Assembly (NCBI RefSeq): GCF_000340215.1 | Contig: NW_006921534.1 | Location: forward strand, 2,871,057 to 2,935,056 | Direction: 5' to 3' | DNA length: 64,000 nucleotides | Source of the DNA: Pseudocercospora fijiensis CIRAD86 | Lineage: Eukaryota; Ascomycota; Dothideomycetes; Mycosphaerellales; Mycosphaerellaceae | Shown here: piece after piece, positions 33,530-44,470 of the stretch | How positions within the stretch are numbered: position 1 is the first letter of the stretch | How the letters are laid out: each line of letters starts with the position of its first letter | The notes under the pieces: generated by a model | What the model was told of the DNA's origin: nothing | Databases searched by the model: none | What the model saw: the letters and a program-made list of their open reading frames with translations, nothing else | Program-made: the position numbers and the translations under genes

Positions 33530-34633
33530 ATGCGTCTCAAGAACGTCCGCAAGAAGCTCAAGCGCAATCAATTCACATCTACCCCATTCCGATCAGCTGA
33601 CTTTCGCCTCAGCTCTTTCGACTTACTGCGCAGAGTACCATCAAGACCTCTCAGTAGAAGAGCTCCTGCAGCAGCTCGTCCATTCATGACGAAATTGTAC
33701 GTACTAAGCATATATCATGCTACGCCTGAGGTACCCCTGGACACTCAAAGCTTGGACGACATAACACATCGAGGCCGCATCTTATCCTTAGATGCAGGAT
33801 GGAGCGCGGAGCCGAAGATTTTACTAAATAGCCTCCATATGCCAGATGGTATCGCCATCAGTAAGAAGCATGGCCGAATATTTTGGACGCAAATGGGTAA
33901 TCCTGGTTCAAATGACGGCTCGTTAATGTCTGCCAATCTCGACGGCGGCGATGTCAGGTCTCTCTTGCCTAACGGGGCAGTCAACACTCCAAAGCAGATC
34001 GTAATTGACGAGGACGTCGGCAAACTGTATTTCTGCGATCGAGAAGGCCTTCGTGTGTATCGCTGCAACCTGGACGGCAGCGACCAAGAGATATTGGTGC
34101 AGACAGGAGATTGGCAGCTGAAAAAGGACCAGACGAGATGGTGTGTCGGTATTGCTTTGAGCAAGAAGCTGAATAGAGTCTTCTGGACGCAAAAAGGCGC
34201 GCCCAAATCCAAGCAAGGCCGAATCCTTTGTGCAAGTCTGGACATACCCAAAGGCGAGACACCTCAAACCCGACAGGACATCGAGCTAGTAGCTGGAGGC
34301 CTTCCAGAGCCGATTGATTTAGAGCTTGACGAAAGTGGGCCAGCGCTAGTTCTGTATTGGACGGATCGTGGAGAATTCCCATTCGGCAACACGCTCAACA
34401 AGAAGACTCTAGTCGGCAGCGAGGTCCCTAATGCTGAGAAGAAGCTGGGAAGACAAATTCTTGCAGAAGGCTTTGCAGAGGCGATTGGCCTCGCATTGGA
34501 CCACGACAATGACTGCATCTGGGTGGCTGATCTCGGCGGTCGCGTGTGGAAATGCGATATGCACAAGCCGGCAAAGAAGGTCAAAGTGTATGAGAGCGAA
34601 ACCAGTGTGTTCACGGGGCTGGCGATTGTTTGA
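33530..34633 (+). CDS. YWTD / LDL-receptor class-B-like beta-propeller protein
   Basis: Single exon, 367 aa from ATG 33530 or 315 aa from ATG 33686. Repeated units such as HGRIFWTQMG, KLYFCDREG, NRVFWTQKG and LVLYWTDRGE are variants of the Y/F-W-T-D repeat that forms a six-bladed propeller; similar stand-alone fungal proteins are common and mostly uncharacterised. The conserved part begins MTKLYVLSIY at 33686, matching the usual N-terminus of these proteins. The upstream 52 residues are Arg/Ser-rich without acidic residues except one Asp pair, so they could be a mitochondrial leader or simply translated 5' UTR. No signal peptide. Possibly binds or hydrolyses a small molecule, but no catalytic motif is visible. 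Confidence 0.82.
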   Translation: MRLKNVRKKLKRNQFTSTPFRSADFRLSSFDLLRRVPSRPLSRRAPAAARPFMTKLYVLSIYHATPEVPLDTQSLDDITHRGRILSLDAGWSAEPKILLNSLHMPDGIAISKKHGRIFWTQMGNPGSNDGSLMSANLDGGDVRSLLPNGAVNTPKQIVIDEDVGKLYFCDREGLRVYRCNLDGSDQEILVQTGDWQLKKDQTRWCVGIALSKKLNRVFWTQKGAPKSKQGRILCASLDIPKGETPQTRQDIELVAGGLPEPIDLELDESGPALVLYWTDRGEFPFGNTLNKKTLVGSEVPNAEKKLGRQILAEGFAEAIGLALDHDNDCIWVADLGGRVWKCDMHKPAKKVKVYESETSVFTGLAIV

Positions 34634-35218
34634 AGATAGATGCTGTGTTGGAAAGGAGGGAAGTCCGGCAGAAAGCGGAAAGCAGAACGGGCGCTCAAAG
34701 AGCCACAAGATCCACAATGGCTGTACTCAGGACACGCCTCCGCGATCTTGAGGCCAAGTGCCTGCTCCACAACTGCACTCCATGACCCAGCAAACGGCGC
34801 TTGAATGCAAACAGCACCACTCCCGCACCCTCAAGCGCTGCTTCAAGCCAGTGCCGGCCAAATTGACAATTTGGCTTCTGCAGCTGACTGGGGAAGCTAC
34901 TCAGCCGAGAGGCGCACTGCGTCCCCCCAGGATAGAAGCTCAAAGAGTCGCGCTCGAGGCATTGACTCGTCCGGACGAGATGTGCATTATGGATGGCGAG
35001 AGGATGATTGTGAGAGCTTAAATAGAAGGGTAAGAAAGCAGAGTTTCGGCAAGCGTGCATTGATCTTGATGAGCCGTCGACAGAGACGAGTGTGGTTGAG
35101 GAAGATCGCTCATAGAACCTCATAGCAGAGCTCTCATATAGCAGCTCCAATGCTGGTGTTCCCTTCCTTCTCAGTGATTCGCCGACTTCGTGGGTATACC
35201 CTCTTCCTTGAGAACAAT
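34634..35218. other. Intergenic between convergent genes
   Basis: 585 bp between the YWTD and SDR stop codons. A 175-codon minus-strand frame (34695-35222) has Ser/Arg-rich shadow-like composition and no motif. I see nothing else. Confidence 0.45.
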
Positions 35219-36169
35219 TCACATATGCCCAACCACTAACCCCGAATCTGTGTCCAAACCAAAGTCAGCAAGAGTTGCACATCACACATTTTGTTGACCC
35301 GACTCAACTTACCGACATGGACCGCTTGGCCAGTGACACTCGTATTCTTGGCCAAATCCACAAAGGCCTGCGCACAGTCGTCCAGCTTGGTCTCCTGCTT
35401 AAGCGCAGCAGCATTTTTCAACCCATTAATCCTCTCATCACCATAGAGATTGCCCCAGTCCGTGAGCAAAAGACCAGGCAGAACAGCATTGACCCTAATT
35501 TTCGGCCCCTGCGTGTTCGCAAGGCACTTCATCAAGTGTACCTGCGCAGCTTTCGTGACACTGTACGCCATACTGCTCCCACTCAGAGACTTGCCCGCCA
35601 CAGAGCCGGTCATGATCAGTATTCCACCATCCGGATTCGAATTGAAAGTTGGAAGTGCTTCCTTCAGTAGGGCATGGTTTGCCGTGACATTGGTATGCCA
35701 GCATTTATCCCACTCTTCGTAAGTCATGGCATCGAGGTCCTTGAAATCCGAGAATTTAGTGAAGCCCGCGTTTCCAACGATAATGTCCAGGCCTCCGAAT
35801 GCTTTGATCGTCTCTCGGACACAATTTTGGACGTCGGACACTACGCCGCCGTCGCCTTTGATTACGGTGGTTTTGATGCCGTGATTTGATTCGAGCTCTT
35901 TTGAGAGGTCACGTGCGGGTCCCTCGTTGTTGGCATAGTTGATCGCGATGTTGCAGCCTTCTGCTGCGAATTTTCGAGCAACTTCGGCGCCCAGGCCTCT
36001 GTGGCGGTGTCAGTGTCAATAAGAGTGTCGCGTGTAAGAGGATGGTTGGGGCAGTGGAAGCTCGGAAATAGTGTGGGAATAGCTTTCGACCCAAGTTCAA
36101 GGTAGAAGCGAAGGCATACCTTGAGCCGCCCGTAATCAGGACATTCCTTCCTACCAGAGCGTACGGCAT
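35219..36169 (-). CDS. Short-chain dehydrogenase/reductase (classical SDR)
   Basis: NAD(P)-dependent oxidoreductase, 254 aa in three exons: 36169-36120, 35998-35313, 35247-35219. Introns of 121 nt (GTATGC...CACAG) and 65 nt (GTAAGT...CACAG) restore the frame exactly. Cofactor loop TGGSRGLG at residues 13-20, NAG at 93-95, catalytic Ser149 (GSVAGKS), Tyr162 and Lys166 (YSVTK), then PG and the C-terminal VDSGLVVGHM. That ending appears only after splicing the last intron; reading through would replace it by an unrelated tail. No targeting signal. The substrate cannot be told from sequence; closest in style to 3-ketoacyl reductase/glucose-dehydrogenase-like SDRs. Upstream 370 bp to Med5 carry its promoter. 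Confidence 0.92.
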
Positions 36170-36539
36170 GGTATCAGTTTTGGCTGTTCAATGGCAAGCT
36201 AGTGTTTGCGTAGGAGGAGATGAAGTGTAAGCACAAGGAAGGGTGAAGCGCGATCCACAGAGACCCCACTTCCGCGCCTACTGCAGTTTTTAGTGCAACA
36301 TGACCCGAGGCACGAGCAAGTGTCAGATAGCTGCTAGACTAGCAGCATCAAGACAACTTTGACTGTAGGAATGAGAACAGTACGACGCGCAACCGCCGGC
36401 ATTGACCGTCGCGCCTCGACGACTGCGGAGAAAAATCCGCGGTCTATTCTTCATCTCGCCGCGGAACCAATGCTACCCTGAGTATCTGCAAGAACGATCA
36501 ATGCTACAAACAATGTTCAAGTGGACTTGCTCACAGAGG
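36170..36539. other. SDR promoter and Med5 3' region
   Basis: 370 bp between the SDR start and the Med5 stop codon, both genes on the minus strand. No gene or repeat seen. Confidence 0.45.
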
Positions 36540-39500
36540 CTATCCGAAGTTGAAGTCCAGATCATCTCCCATGTCACCCATACCCATGTCCAGGCCTGCG
36601 AAAATATCCTCTTCTTGGTTTTGGAGATCACCCTGTTGATTCTGCTGCTTGTCGTCCGTATTCATGCCCAGTTCGATGAACATCTGGTTCGAGTCGACGT
36701 CCATTGCGCCTGGCCCAGAGGCCATCTTGAGAAGATCGTCGGCAGTAGCGTTGTTGATGCTGGTCATGTCAATTTGTTGCTCCAGGCCGCTCATATCTGT
36801 ATTCTGGTTGAGTGCGCCGTCGTTGGTAGCACTGGCAGTATTGCCATCTAGCAGATCCTGCAGCATCTGGTCTGCTGCCTGCTCTGGAATTTGTAATGGG
36901 AGCGCCATTGGTGGCATTTGTGCGGCGAATGCAAGTTGCGCCTCAACTCTGCGTCCTAGGCGCACGAGGACCTCAGCCTCACTTACCGGTCGTTCCAAGA
37001 GCCCTTGCACATTTGAATTGGTCAAACGCACGCAATCGCGGAGTTTTGCTGCTGAGGACGCGGCTGCAGATGGTGACTGCATGGACAAAGGTCCTGCTGT
37101 CGGCGCACATATGAGACCAGTACAGAGATCGAGAGCGATAGACATGTTCGCCGGTCCGGATTGCAGCACTTCCTCGACTAGGGTTTTCAGTATTTCTTGG
37201 TCATCGAGAGTCTGGCAAGCAGCCACAAAGAATCTATGCGCATATCTTGGTGGTGGGTTGGGTGGGTTGGACTGTGTGGCACCCCAATTGATGACGTCGC
37301 GGACAGTCTGTCGGATGAGGTTCTTCATGCCCCCCTGATTGATGATAAGGTCAATCTCCGCCTGCGTACATCTGAACGTTCTCTGCTCGTTGACGTAAGG
37401 TCCGAGCAGTTTGAGAAGCTCGGTCACTTGCTTCTTGCTGGGCTGCTTCTTCGAGAACTCTTCGAGCGAAGAATGGAGGGAATCTGCTACGATGGCAAGC
37501 ACAGCTCGGTGCATTGCTTGTGTCTCTTGAGAGCTGCTGGAGTGCCGCAACAGCTTTTCGAGAACTTGAAGCAGGACATCGGCATCATTATGATCTTCCC
37601 AAGAGTGGCCGGCAAGCCAGCCGAGGCCCATGATTAGCGAAGGAAGCAGGAAAGGCTCAAGAAGTAATTCAAGTCCTCCTTTGAAGGTTTTCATCTTGAG
37701 CGCACTGGCCTTGCAAGCCAGAATGCTCTGTTCGAGCAGGGTTGGAACTAGTTGATAGAAGCTCTGAGGTGGGCATTGTCGCATCACCTCATCACTTATG
37801 CCACTTGGCTCCCCGTGCTCATCGACTGTAAACAGTCCTTCGAGCCATTTACCAAGCTGTGATCCTTGTTCGGCGGACAGCTCGGTCGTGGGCTTGCTGA
37901 CAGTCATGTCATCAAGGAGTTTTGCGATGAAGCTATCGCCTTGAACACCAATATCAGTGAATTTGAGGTTGTATCGGTGTATGACGGAGAGGGCGAATAG
38001 CAGAACCGAAGCGAACTCTTCGTAGGCTGGTGTGAACTCGGTCTGGTCTTGATCATGAACCCAGTTGTTCAGCAAGTTGCACACCGGAAGTAATAGTACG
38101 CCAGGCTGTGCGAACAGCATGATGTAGTCCATCAGAGGAATGCGCTTGACCAGCCTGTCGCAGACGGATTTCAGGGAGATGGTATCTTTGCTCAAGCACA
38201 AATTCCCAATGGTTTCCACAATGCAGCTAGCAATGGCGCCTGCATTGCCCTGCATACCGGAGAGGTCCTCGAAAAGCTCGCCAATTTTGCTGATGTTGCT
38301 TGTGCACTGGCCGACAAGTGAATCCTTGTTAAGCTTTTGAATTCGCGAGAGAGCAACACTCTCTTGGAGGATGGCCGAGATGGCGCCTTCAGTGACCAGG
38401 CCATGAAGGGCGCAAGCCTGCAGAAAGTCAAGTCGTGTGCCTTTAAGATAGTCACCGACTGCATTCGAATCTGCAGTCATCGGAGGAAGAGGATTGACGG
38501 TAATCAAGCCTCCGGGCATCATCGCCATCTGTATACAGGCCTCGGTAGTTACGGCAGCCTGCATGTTTGCTTGTACTCTCGTGATCAGAATTGGCACTTT
38601 GTTGACGATGAAGGATCTGATGACCCTGTGATATTGAGGTTTTGCCTTGGTCAGAAGCGAGTTGGTAAGCACATCGAAGGAGGCGACAAGAAGGTCCACA
38701 ACCAGTAGTTGCATGTCGTTGGGGTACCGTCCTTGCAGGTAGCTTAAAATGGTCATGTCGTCCGTGAGCGGTCTGGCTGACAAGGCGGCACTGAGCCAGA
38801 CGAAGAATCCAGCGCGAGAATTGACCACTGAGAGCTCACTGACTTGTGCGAGGATTTGCTCGTCGGTAAATTTTGGTCTTCCTTTTGAGTCGAGCTCAGT
38901 ATATGGCGGTATGCTTGTGATTTGAGTGAGACGGCCAGCAACTTGCGGCTGCGACCATTGCAAAACGTGCGTGTCGTAGTTCTGCATTTCGGCAACGACA
39001 GCGGCTCGGCGCTCCTTCCACCACTTCGACTTCATCACCATCTTAATGCCTGAGTTGCCGAAGACAGACAAGGCCATATTTCCGAGGGCTTCATACATGC
39101 CGTTCGTAACGTGGTCGATGGCCTGAATTCCCTGCAGCTGTTTTGCCATTGCGTCCTCAGTGACCTGCTTCAGCCAGCGCGTGGTAATGTGAACCAAGTC
39201 CATAAGCTCAAGCGCGGTCTTTGGTAAGTCCACCGCCATATTATGCTGTGCGACAAGTACGAAGATGCGTTCTTCACATGTTGGAAGGCCGGTCTTGCTG
39301 GTGGCTGTGCCGCCTGACGCGTAGACAGAGTGCTTCAGCAAGGCAATGAGCAGGTCGCTTGATGTGATATACTTCCGCTTCAGCAGCTCTGACGCATAAC
39401 TGAATATTAAAGGATCATCAGCACCACCTTTGGCAGCGCGAAAGCGAAGGAGCACGTCGGCGATGTCTCTTGGTCTTGCGCCGTGGCGCTCCTTGAGTTG

Positions 39501-39617
39501 CTCGAATACTTTCCAAAGCTGGCCGGCTCGCAGTCGTCTGAGAAGCGCCTTTTTGAACGCAACGTGCCACGACTGAGCAGCGTCGCTCGTCGGAGATGGC
39601 GCGCCCAAGTATGGCAT
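36540..39617 (-). CDS. med5: Mediator complex subunit 5 (Med5/Nut1)
   Basis: Tail-module subunit of the RNA polymerase II Mediator, a nuclear co-regulator. Intronless, 1025 aa from ATG 39617. I prefer this start over an upstream in-frame start at 39851, because the conserved N-terminus (SWHVAFKKALLRRLRAGQLWKVFEQL) follows it directly and the 78 upstream residues look like untranslated sequence. The body is a long alpha-helical solenoid rich in Leu. GGLELLLEPFLLPSLIMGLGW (residues about 640-660) is the strongest Med5 hallmark I recognise. The C-terminus is Asn/Gln/Asp-rich, ending in an acidic tail (DMGMGDMGDDLDFNFG). Expected to be constitutive. Divergent from the GPI-protein gene. Confidence 0.88.
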   Translation of the reverse strand: MPYLGAPSPTSDAAQSWHVAFKKALLRRLRAGQLWKVFEQLKERHGARPRDIADVLLRFRAAKGGADDPLIFSYASELLKRKYITSSDLLIALLKHSVYASGGTATSKTGLPTCEERIFVLVAQHNMAVDLPKTALELMDLVHITTRWLKQVTEDAMAKQLQGIQAIDHVTNGMYEALGNMALSVFGNSGIKMVMKSKWWKERRAAVVAEMQNYDTHVLQWSQPQVAGRLTQITSIPPYTELDSKGRPKFTDEQILAQVSELSVVNSRAGFFVWLSAALSARPLTDDMTILSYLQGRYPNDMQLLVVDLLVASFDVLTNSLLTKAKPQYHRVIRSFIVNKVPILITRVQANMQAAVTTEACIQMAMMPGGLITVNPLPPMTADSNAVGDYLKGTRLDFLQACALHGLVTEGAISAILQESVALSRIQKLNKDSLVGQCTSNISKIGELFEDLSGMQGNAGAIASCIVETIGNLCLSKDTISLKSVCDRLVKRIPLMDYIMLFAQPGVLLLPVCNLLNNWVHDQDQTEFTPAYEEFASVLLFALSVIHRYNLKFTDIGVQGDSFIAKLLDDMTVSKPTTELSAEQGSQLGKWLEGLFTVDEHGEPSGISDEVMRQCPPQSFYQLVPTLLEQSILACKASALKMKTFKGGLELLLEPFLLPSLIMGLGWLAGHSWEDHNDADVLLQVLEKLLRHSSSSQETQAMHRAVLAIVADSLHSSLEEFSKKQPSKKQVTELLKLLGPYVNEQRTFRCTQAEIDLIINQGGMKNLIRQTVRDVINWGATQSNPPNPPPRYAHRFFVAACQTLDDQEILKTLVEEVLQSGPANMSIALDLCTGLICAPTAGPLSMQSPSAAASSAAKLRDCVRLTNSNVQGLLERPVSEAEVLVRLGRRVEAQLAFAAQMPPMALPLQIPEQAADQMLQDLLDGNTASATNDGALNQNTDMSGLEQQIDMTSINNATADDLLKMASGPGAMDVDSNQMFIELGMNTDDKQQNQQGDLQNQEEDIFAGLDMGMGDMGDDLDFNFG

Positions 39618-40229
39618 TGTTGTGGCGGATGTAGCGATGATGTGCAGGGTATGGATGTGCTCTCGAGGCAAGATGGCAAGATATTGTGGCACGTCCGGCG
39701 TGCCGAAGAGCAGATTAGAGGGACATGTCAAGATGGCAAACTGGAAGAACAAATGGCAGAGTCGGTTGCGTGAGCACAGCCCCAATTGGAGCGGAGAGCG
39801 GTCGGCGTTCAACAGTGAATCATGAGATGTTGAAGTTGAAGTTGCAGTCAAGACGATACATAGATGCGCGTCTGATCGGCATTATCCTTGCACTTCCGTT
39901 CCCGTCTTCCCGTCTTCCCGCTCCCGTCAGCCATTTCTTGGCACGCTGGACAAGGTTCCTGTGTCATGCACACCCACGCACTCGATGCTCCTCCCGCTCA
40001 CCAACACGTTTGCTCCGGCAAGAGCCAGCCACCTGTAATATCACCTGCAGCTAAGTATCATTCATCTTTCTATGTTACATTCTTCGTGCGACTCACCCCG
40101 CCCTTAACAATTGCCTTGTGTCCAGCGCGCATTGGGGCACCGACTGCTATCAAGCACATATCTGGTTTTTAGCTGAGCTCTCGAGCTACAGCAAGCAGTC
40201 GACAAGCTCCACTCTTGCTGCGGGCCCAT
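39618..40229. promoter_or_regulatory. Intergenic region, Med5 / GPI protein
   Basis: 612 bp between divergent start codons, containing CT-rich stretches (cttcccgtcttcccg near 39905). No motif specific enough to name. Confidence 0.35.
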
Positions 40230-41681
40230 ATGAAGGGCTACGCCAGGCTGCTCGCATTACCTGCGAGTCTGCTGGTCTTCCTCGCGAATGTCAATGCCGA
40301 AGCTCCAGCCCTGGAATGGCCTCACAATCTACCACGCACCGCGCGATACTATCCGGAAGACGAAGAGCATGTCAAGCGCGGCCTGGAGGCACAACAAAAG
40401 CTATTATGGAAGGTGCCAGCGGGTATGCGCAAGATGGGCGACGATCCAGGGGAGAAGTTCTTTATGCACTATTGGGACTTTGGAGAGGAGCCATCCGTGC
40501 CTGCAACGGATGCCGAAGAGCACGAAAGACAACGAATAGCATATCATAATTCCCTCGAGCCCGTTGGAAACGCATCGGCGCTCCTACCCGCTGTTTTCCG
40601 CCATACATCTCATGACCGGCTCCTAGGACGCAGTCTTTTCGCTCGCGAATTCAAATGCCCAAGTGGCTTTAAAAAATGTGACAACGTGGGTTCTGATGTC
40701 TGCTGCCAGAATGGTGAGCTGTGCGTAAGCACCTCAAATGGGGTGGGATGTTGCCCACAAGGAGCAAATTGTGGAGACAGCGTTGCGGGCTGCGATGCGG
40801 CTGCCGGATACCACAGCTGTACCAATGATGAAGAGGGAGGATGCTGCCTCCCGGGATCAGAATGCGCTCATAATGGCTGTGTGTTCTTTGGGACTGCTAC
40901 GGTCACGAGAACGCTTCCCATTTCGACAGTCAGAGGTATGCCTAGCACACAGCAGCCTACGACCATTATAGTGACGCAGTCCGGATCTGCAACAACAGTA
41001 ACGATTACCATGCCTGGAGTCGACATCACTGAAACAGTAACCGTGACAGAGCCTACGACGATCGTGCTTGGAGGAGGATCAGGCACTACGCAGGCCCCCA
41101 GATCGTGCACTGCGGGCTTTCAACCATGTCCAGCATCATTAGGAGGTGGATGCTGCCGATCAGATCAGCTTTGTGCAGCGAGCAGTAGTTGCGAAGAGAT
41201 CACGACGACGACATCCGCCACTGCCAACCCTGCGGTCAGGCCCACTAGCAGTGGTGAAAGCTCAGACGCCTCGATCACTGCCGCAGGAAGCCCAGAAAGT
41301 TCTTCGACGACGAATGTCGAGGGTTGCCCGACTGGCTTCTACATGTGCTCCGCCGTCTATCTTGGAGGATGTTGTCGAGTAGACCGTGATTGCCACACCA
41401 CTTCGTGTCCTCCAACAGCCACGACAAATGTTGTTACAGGCTCTAGTCTAACAGTGGCCGCCGATGCGACTGGCTCCTGCGCCCACGGCTGGGCTTCGTG
41501 CGCGGCTGATGAAGGAGGTGGCTGTTGTCCATCGGGCTATCTCTGCGCCTCTAATTGCATTAACACAGCTGGAGGAAGCAATACGACCAAGCAGTCTCCG
41601 AACGCTGCAACGGTTGAGGGCTTTGCTTGGAGTTTTGTGTTCGTTGGGATCACTGCAGCACTCGGCATGCTCTTGTTATAA
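40230..41681 (+). CDS. Cysteine-rich GPI-anchored cell-surface protein
   Basis: Intronless, 483 aa. Signal peptide MKGYARLLALPASLLVFLANVNA; C-terminal hydrophobic tail (SFVFVGITAALGMLLL) preceded by a small-residue stretch, as for GPI attachment. Five copies of a Cys module, roughly C-x6-C-x6/8-CC-x5-C, each like CPTGFYMCSAVYLGGCCRVD, with GGCC as the core. Between modules 2 and 3 and between 3 and 4 lie Ser/Thr/Val-rich linkers (TVTITMPGVDITETVTVTE) typical of heavily O-glycosylated wall proteins. The modules probably form small disulfide knots. Likely wall structure, adhesion or chitin/host interaction; no enzymatic motif. The ATG at 40230 gives the signal peptide directly; the frame upstream to 40215 has no ATG. 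Confidence 0.88.
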   Translation: MKGYARLLALPASLLVFLANVNAEAPALEWPHNLPRTARYYPEDEEHVKRGLEAQQKLLWKVPAGMRKMGDDPGEKFFMHYWDFGEEPSVPATDAEEHERQRIAYHNSLEPVGNASALLPAVFRHTSHDRLLGRSLFAREFKCPSGFKKCDNVGSDVCCQNGELCVSTSNGVGCCPQGANCGDSVAGCDAAAGYHSCTNDEEGGCCLPGSECAHNGCVFFGTATVTRTLPISTVRGMPSTQQPTTIIVTQSGSATTVTITMPGVDITETVTVTEPTTIVLGGGSGTTQAPRSCTAGFQPCPASLGGGCCRSDQLCAASSSCEEITTTTSATANPAVRPTSSGESSDASITAAGSPESSSTTNVEGCPTGFYMCSAVYLGGCCRVDRDCHTTSCPPTATTNVVTGSSLTVAADATGSCAHGWASCAADEGGGCCPSGYLCASNCINTAGGSNTTKQSPNAATVEGFAWSFVFVGITAALGMLLL

Positions 41682-42447
41682 GCTCAACCCATTTTCGCGA
41701 GCGTATTTGATACCCATCTTGATGTTGTAACAGGTACATAGATCAATCCACAAAGACAGATGTTCGGAGGCTCTGATGCATCATTTATTGTGGCTTGTCT
41801 TTTCACATGCCACCCTAGTGAGCCGCGCCGAACCGAAGCAAGTTTAGGCGCTGGGTGTGGGTCTGGAGCACAGCCATTGGACGTCGAGCTCCTCCTTCGA
41901 GCATGAAGTGACCTTCTGCAAAAGAGCTACTAATGCTACCGCTATACTGCGTCGCTTAAGTAAGAAGCCCTCCGCAGTGTTGCGGCCACACCGACATCCA
42001 GATCTGCCTCCGAAGCATCAAAATCGTCTTGTTGCCAGTTTTTGGGAGCCAAAGCACCGTGGCGGACTCTCGTGTCGTCACCGATTGGGAGCGGTACCCA
42101 TAGCAATCTTCACCGGGAGCCACAACGACATCCTGGGATTGTACCTACAATATACCAGCCAGAGCGTACCCCGCTGTGATCACCGCCGTGTCTCTACTCC
42201 ACGACGATCGCAGGCGACCATCGACACAACATAAAGGCTGTGAGCACTCGAAATACAGAGAATAAGCTGCCGCCCCACCAAAGGCTTCAAGATCCTCAAC
42301 GTGCGGCACACATCGGCGACAGCCACGACCAGCCAGCGACAGCAGCGACGACGGCTTCGCACGAAAAAGACACACCCATCGGGCTTCATGGAGTGCCTTA
42401 TCAGGCTCCTCCATCGAACGCTTTGATGAGAACCGAGTTCTCGACCA
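41682..42447. other. Intergenic, promoter of the carrier gene
   Basis: 766 bp between two plus-strand genes. No coherent coding signal. A CGACAGCAGCGACGACGG-type stretch near 42330-42355 is simple-sequence-like. Confidence 0.45.
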
Positions 42448-43783
42448 ATGATGCCAGTGCAAGATGAAGACCCACATCAACAACACCACCACCACCACAA
42501 TGTACAGCAGCAATCGCCGAATCCGAATCCTTCGACCAGCGCCGCACAGGACGGAAAGAACGCGGGAAAGGCGATAGGCCACCCCAACTCCTCCATCTTC
42601 TACTTCCAACCCAGCAAAGATGTGAAGAAATTCGCCAAACGATATCGCACCGAGATCGCCGCCTCGTCGTCTTCCGTGCTATCGACATTCGCAGCATTCC
42701 CGCTCGACTTTGCCAAGAGTCGCATGCAGAGCTATGAGACTGCTTTCCTAGCCACTGTGAAAGACGCGTATAAAGCAGAGGGGCTGCGCGCCTTCTGGAG
42801 AGGTGTCTGTCCTCCTCTGATCTCCGTGACAGTGGTGAGAACGATAAGCTTCAGTCTGTATCAGAAAGCTAAGTATGCCTTGGATGCATCTATACACCGC
42901 GTCACCGGTGAGAGTCCGCTGGTCATCGCCAACGCTCCAGGCTCCTACCCGACACTCAGCACCATGACGTGTTTTGGTCTGGCAGGAGCATCGGCAGGAG
43001 CAGTCATCACCACCATATCGTGTCCGTTCGAGCTCACAAAGCTCAATGAACAGCTCGCTGGAAAGATGGCCCGCGAAGCAGCATTGAAAGCTCAACGAGA
43101 GTCCAAGTCCAAGATGCCGGCAGGCTCACCACCACCGCCACTAGTCGTGGATCTCAAAAGTGGTGGCTCAATGGCCACTGCGCGTCGCCTGGTCCGCGAT
43201 CGAGGCATAACTGGTCTATATGCTGGGTACAGATTGCACCTTTTACGCGACACCGTGGGTACTGCGATATACTTCATGACGTATGAGAGCGCTAAGCAGC
43301 TCATGGGCAACGCAAGGGGCAAGAGCGCCACATCTCCGTACGCTGTCATCGTAGCTGGGGGGCTTTGTGGGATTGTTAGTTGGGCTTGCGTAAGTACGCC
43401 CTTGGCTATGCTGACATCTGGAATAGGCTGTTGTTGCAGCGGTATGATGCGATGCATACACGTGAGGTCGAGTATTCTGGTCCAGTGCGCTGACTTGTGT
43501 TTATTGCAAACAGATATACCCTGTCGATGTCGCCAAGACTCTCTACCAAAAGGCACTCCTGAGTGCTGGAAGCGGTCACGCTACAAGGCCAGATATCAAG
43601 TTCTTTGAGTTTGGAAGTTACAGAGGTGAGCACAAATTTCACTCAGCGACCGCTGCGTGCATTAGAGAATGCTGATGCCATTAAGGACTCGGTGTATCTG
43701 TCTTGCGATCATGCATCATCAACATGATCTTCTTCAGCAATTTCGAGCTCGTGAAAAAGCATATCAATGCCTTGGAAGTATGA
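42448..43783 (+). CDS. Mitochondrial carrier (SLC25 family)
   Basis: Inner-membrane solute carrier, 383 aa, three exons: 42448-43389, 43514-43625, 43686-43783. Introns of 124 nt (GTAAGT...AACAG, phase 0) and 60 nt (GTGAGC...TTAAG, phase 1) keep the frame. Three repeats carry the carrier signature Px(D/E)xx(K/R): PLDFAK at residue 85, PFELTK at 193 and PVDVAK at 317. The second half has YRLHLLRDTVGTAIYF, the RD-xxG variant seen in carnitine/acylcarnitine and ornithine carriers. Oddities: a long N-terminal extension with a five-His run and Gln/Pro/Asn-rich sequence (residues 1-48), and a Lys/Pro-rich insertion (residues 213-235) in the middle repeat. The substrate is not certain; acylcarnitine-like transport would fit the CoA-transferase/dehydrogenase pair 10 kb away, but that is inference. 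Confidence 0.9.
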
Positions 43784-44462
43784 CGAACCGATTTTGGGAA
43801 AAACACGTCTGAGCAGGAAGCAATGTCAGCCCGCAAATGAAGTCATTTTTGAGCGAACAGGAGTCTGTGGAGTTGGGGCATCCGGCCGGTAGAGCATGAA
43901 TAGCTCCTGGCTATGAATATGGCGGTATCGCAAATCTGGGCCGAGGTACTTACTGTTGATCTGGGCATATCTCGAATACACACATAAGCATGACGCACGC
44001 TGCTTTTGCAGGCACTCGATGAGATGAGCTTCCAGCTGGAACGCATACGGTCTACGGGGTGGCTCGGCTGTCTATCACGAAGTACATGTACTCTCTGCAC
44101 CAGCTCCATTTGACTTGCACATGATAGATACGTTGCTGGGCATGTCGTAAACGAGCCAACCTTCCCGAGTCGTTCATGACAAGCCGGTGTCAAGCAGGTG
44201 CGATCGTGATTGCAAAGGCGGCTGGGCTCTCGTGCTTCCTGCGTGAGTGTTTTCATTATTTACCTCCTATGCAGTCTCTAGCCAGACCGTCCGCGTCGGC
44301 AGCTTGCTGGCGCCTGCGCAGATTAAGAAGACCCGAGATCCGAAATAAGATGAAGGAAGTTACTACACAAGAGCTTACAAGCGATACAGCCTAAGAAGCA
44401 GGCAGCTCTGATGAGCCTCTCTTCTAGAATAATCACGAGCCGCAATAAACGGTAGCCGGGTA
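43784..44462. other. Intergenic, no gene seen
   Basis: About 680 bp of unique sequence between the carrier gene and the MITE. Open frames on both strands lack features. Composition is normal, so RIP has not spread this far left. Confidence 0.5.
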
Positions 44463-44470
44463 GCGACTTC

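Noticed and set aside
34695..35222. 175-codon minus-strand frame downstream of the SDR
   Set aside because: Ser/Arg-rich composition without motifs, and it begins where the real SDR stop lies; likely chance.
39618..39851. 78-residue N-terminal extension of Med5
   Set aside because: Conserved Med5 sequence begins just after ATG 39617; the upstream part looks untranslated.
43843..44256. 137-codon minus-strand frame beside the MITE
   Set aside because: No motif and low-confidence composition; no splice or promoter support.
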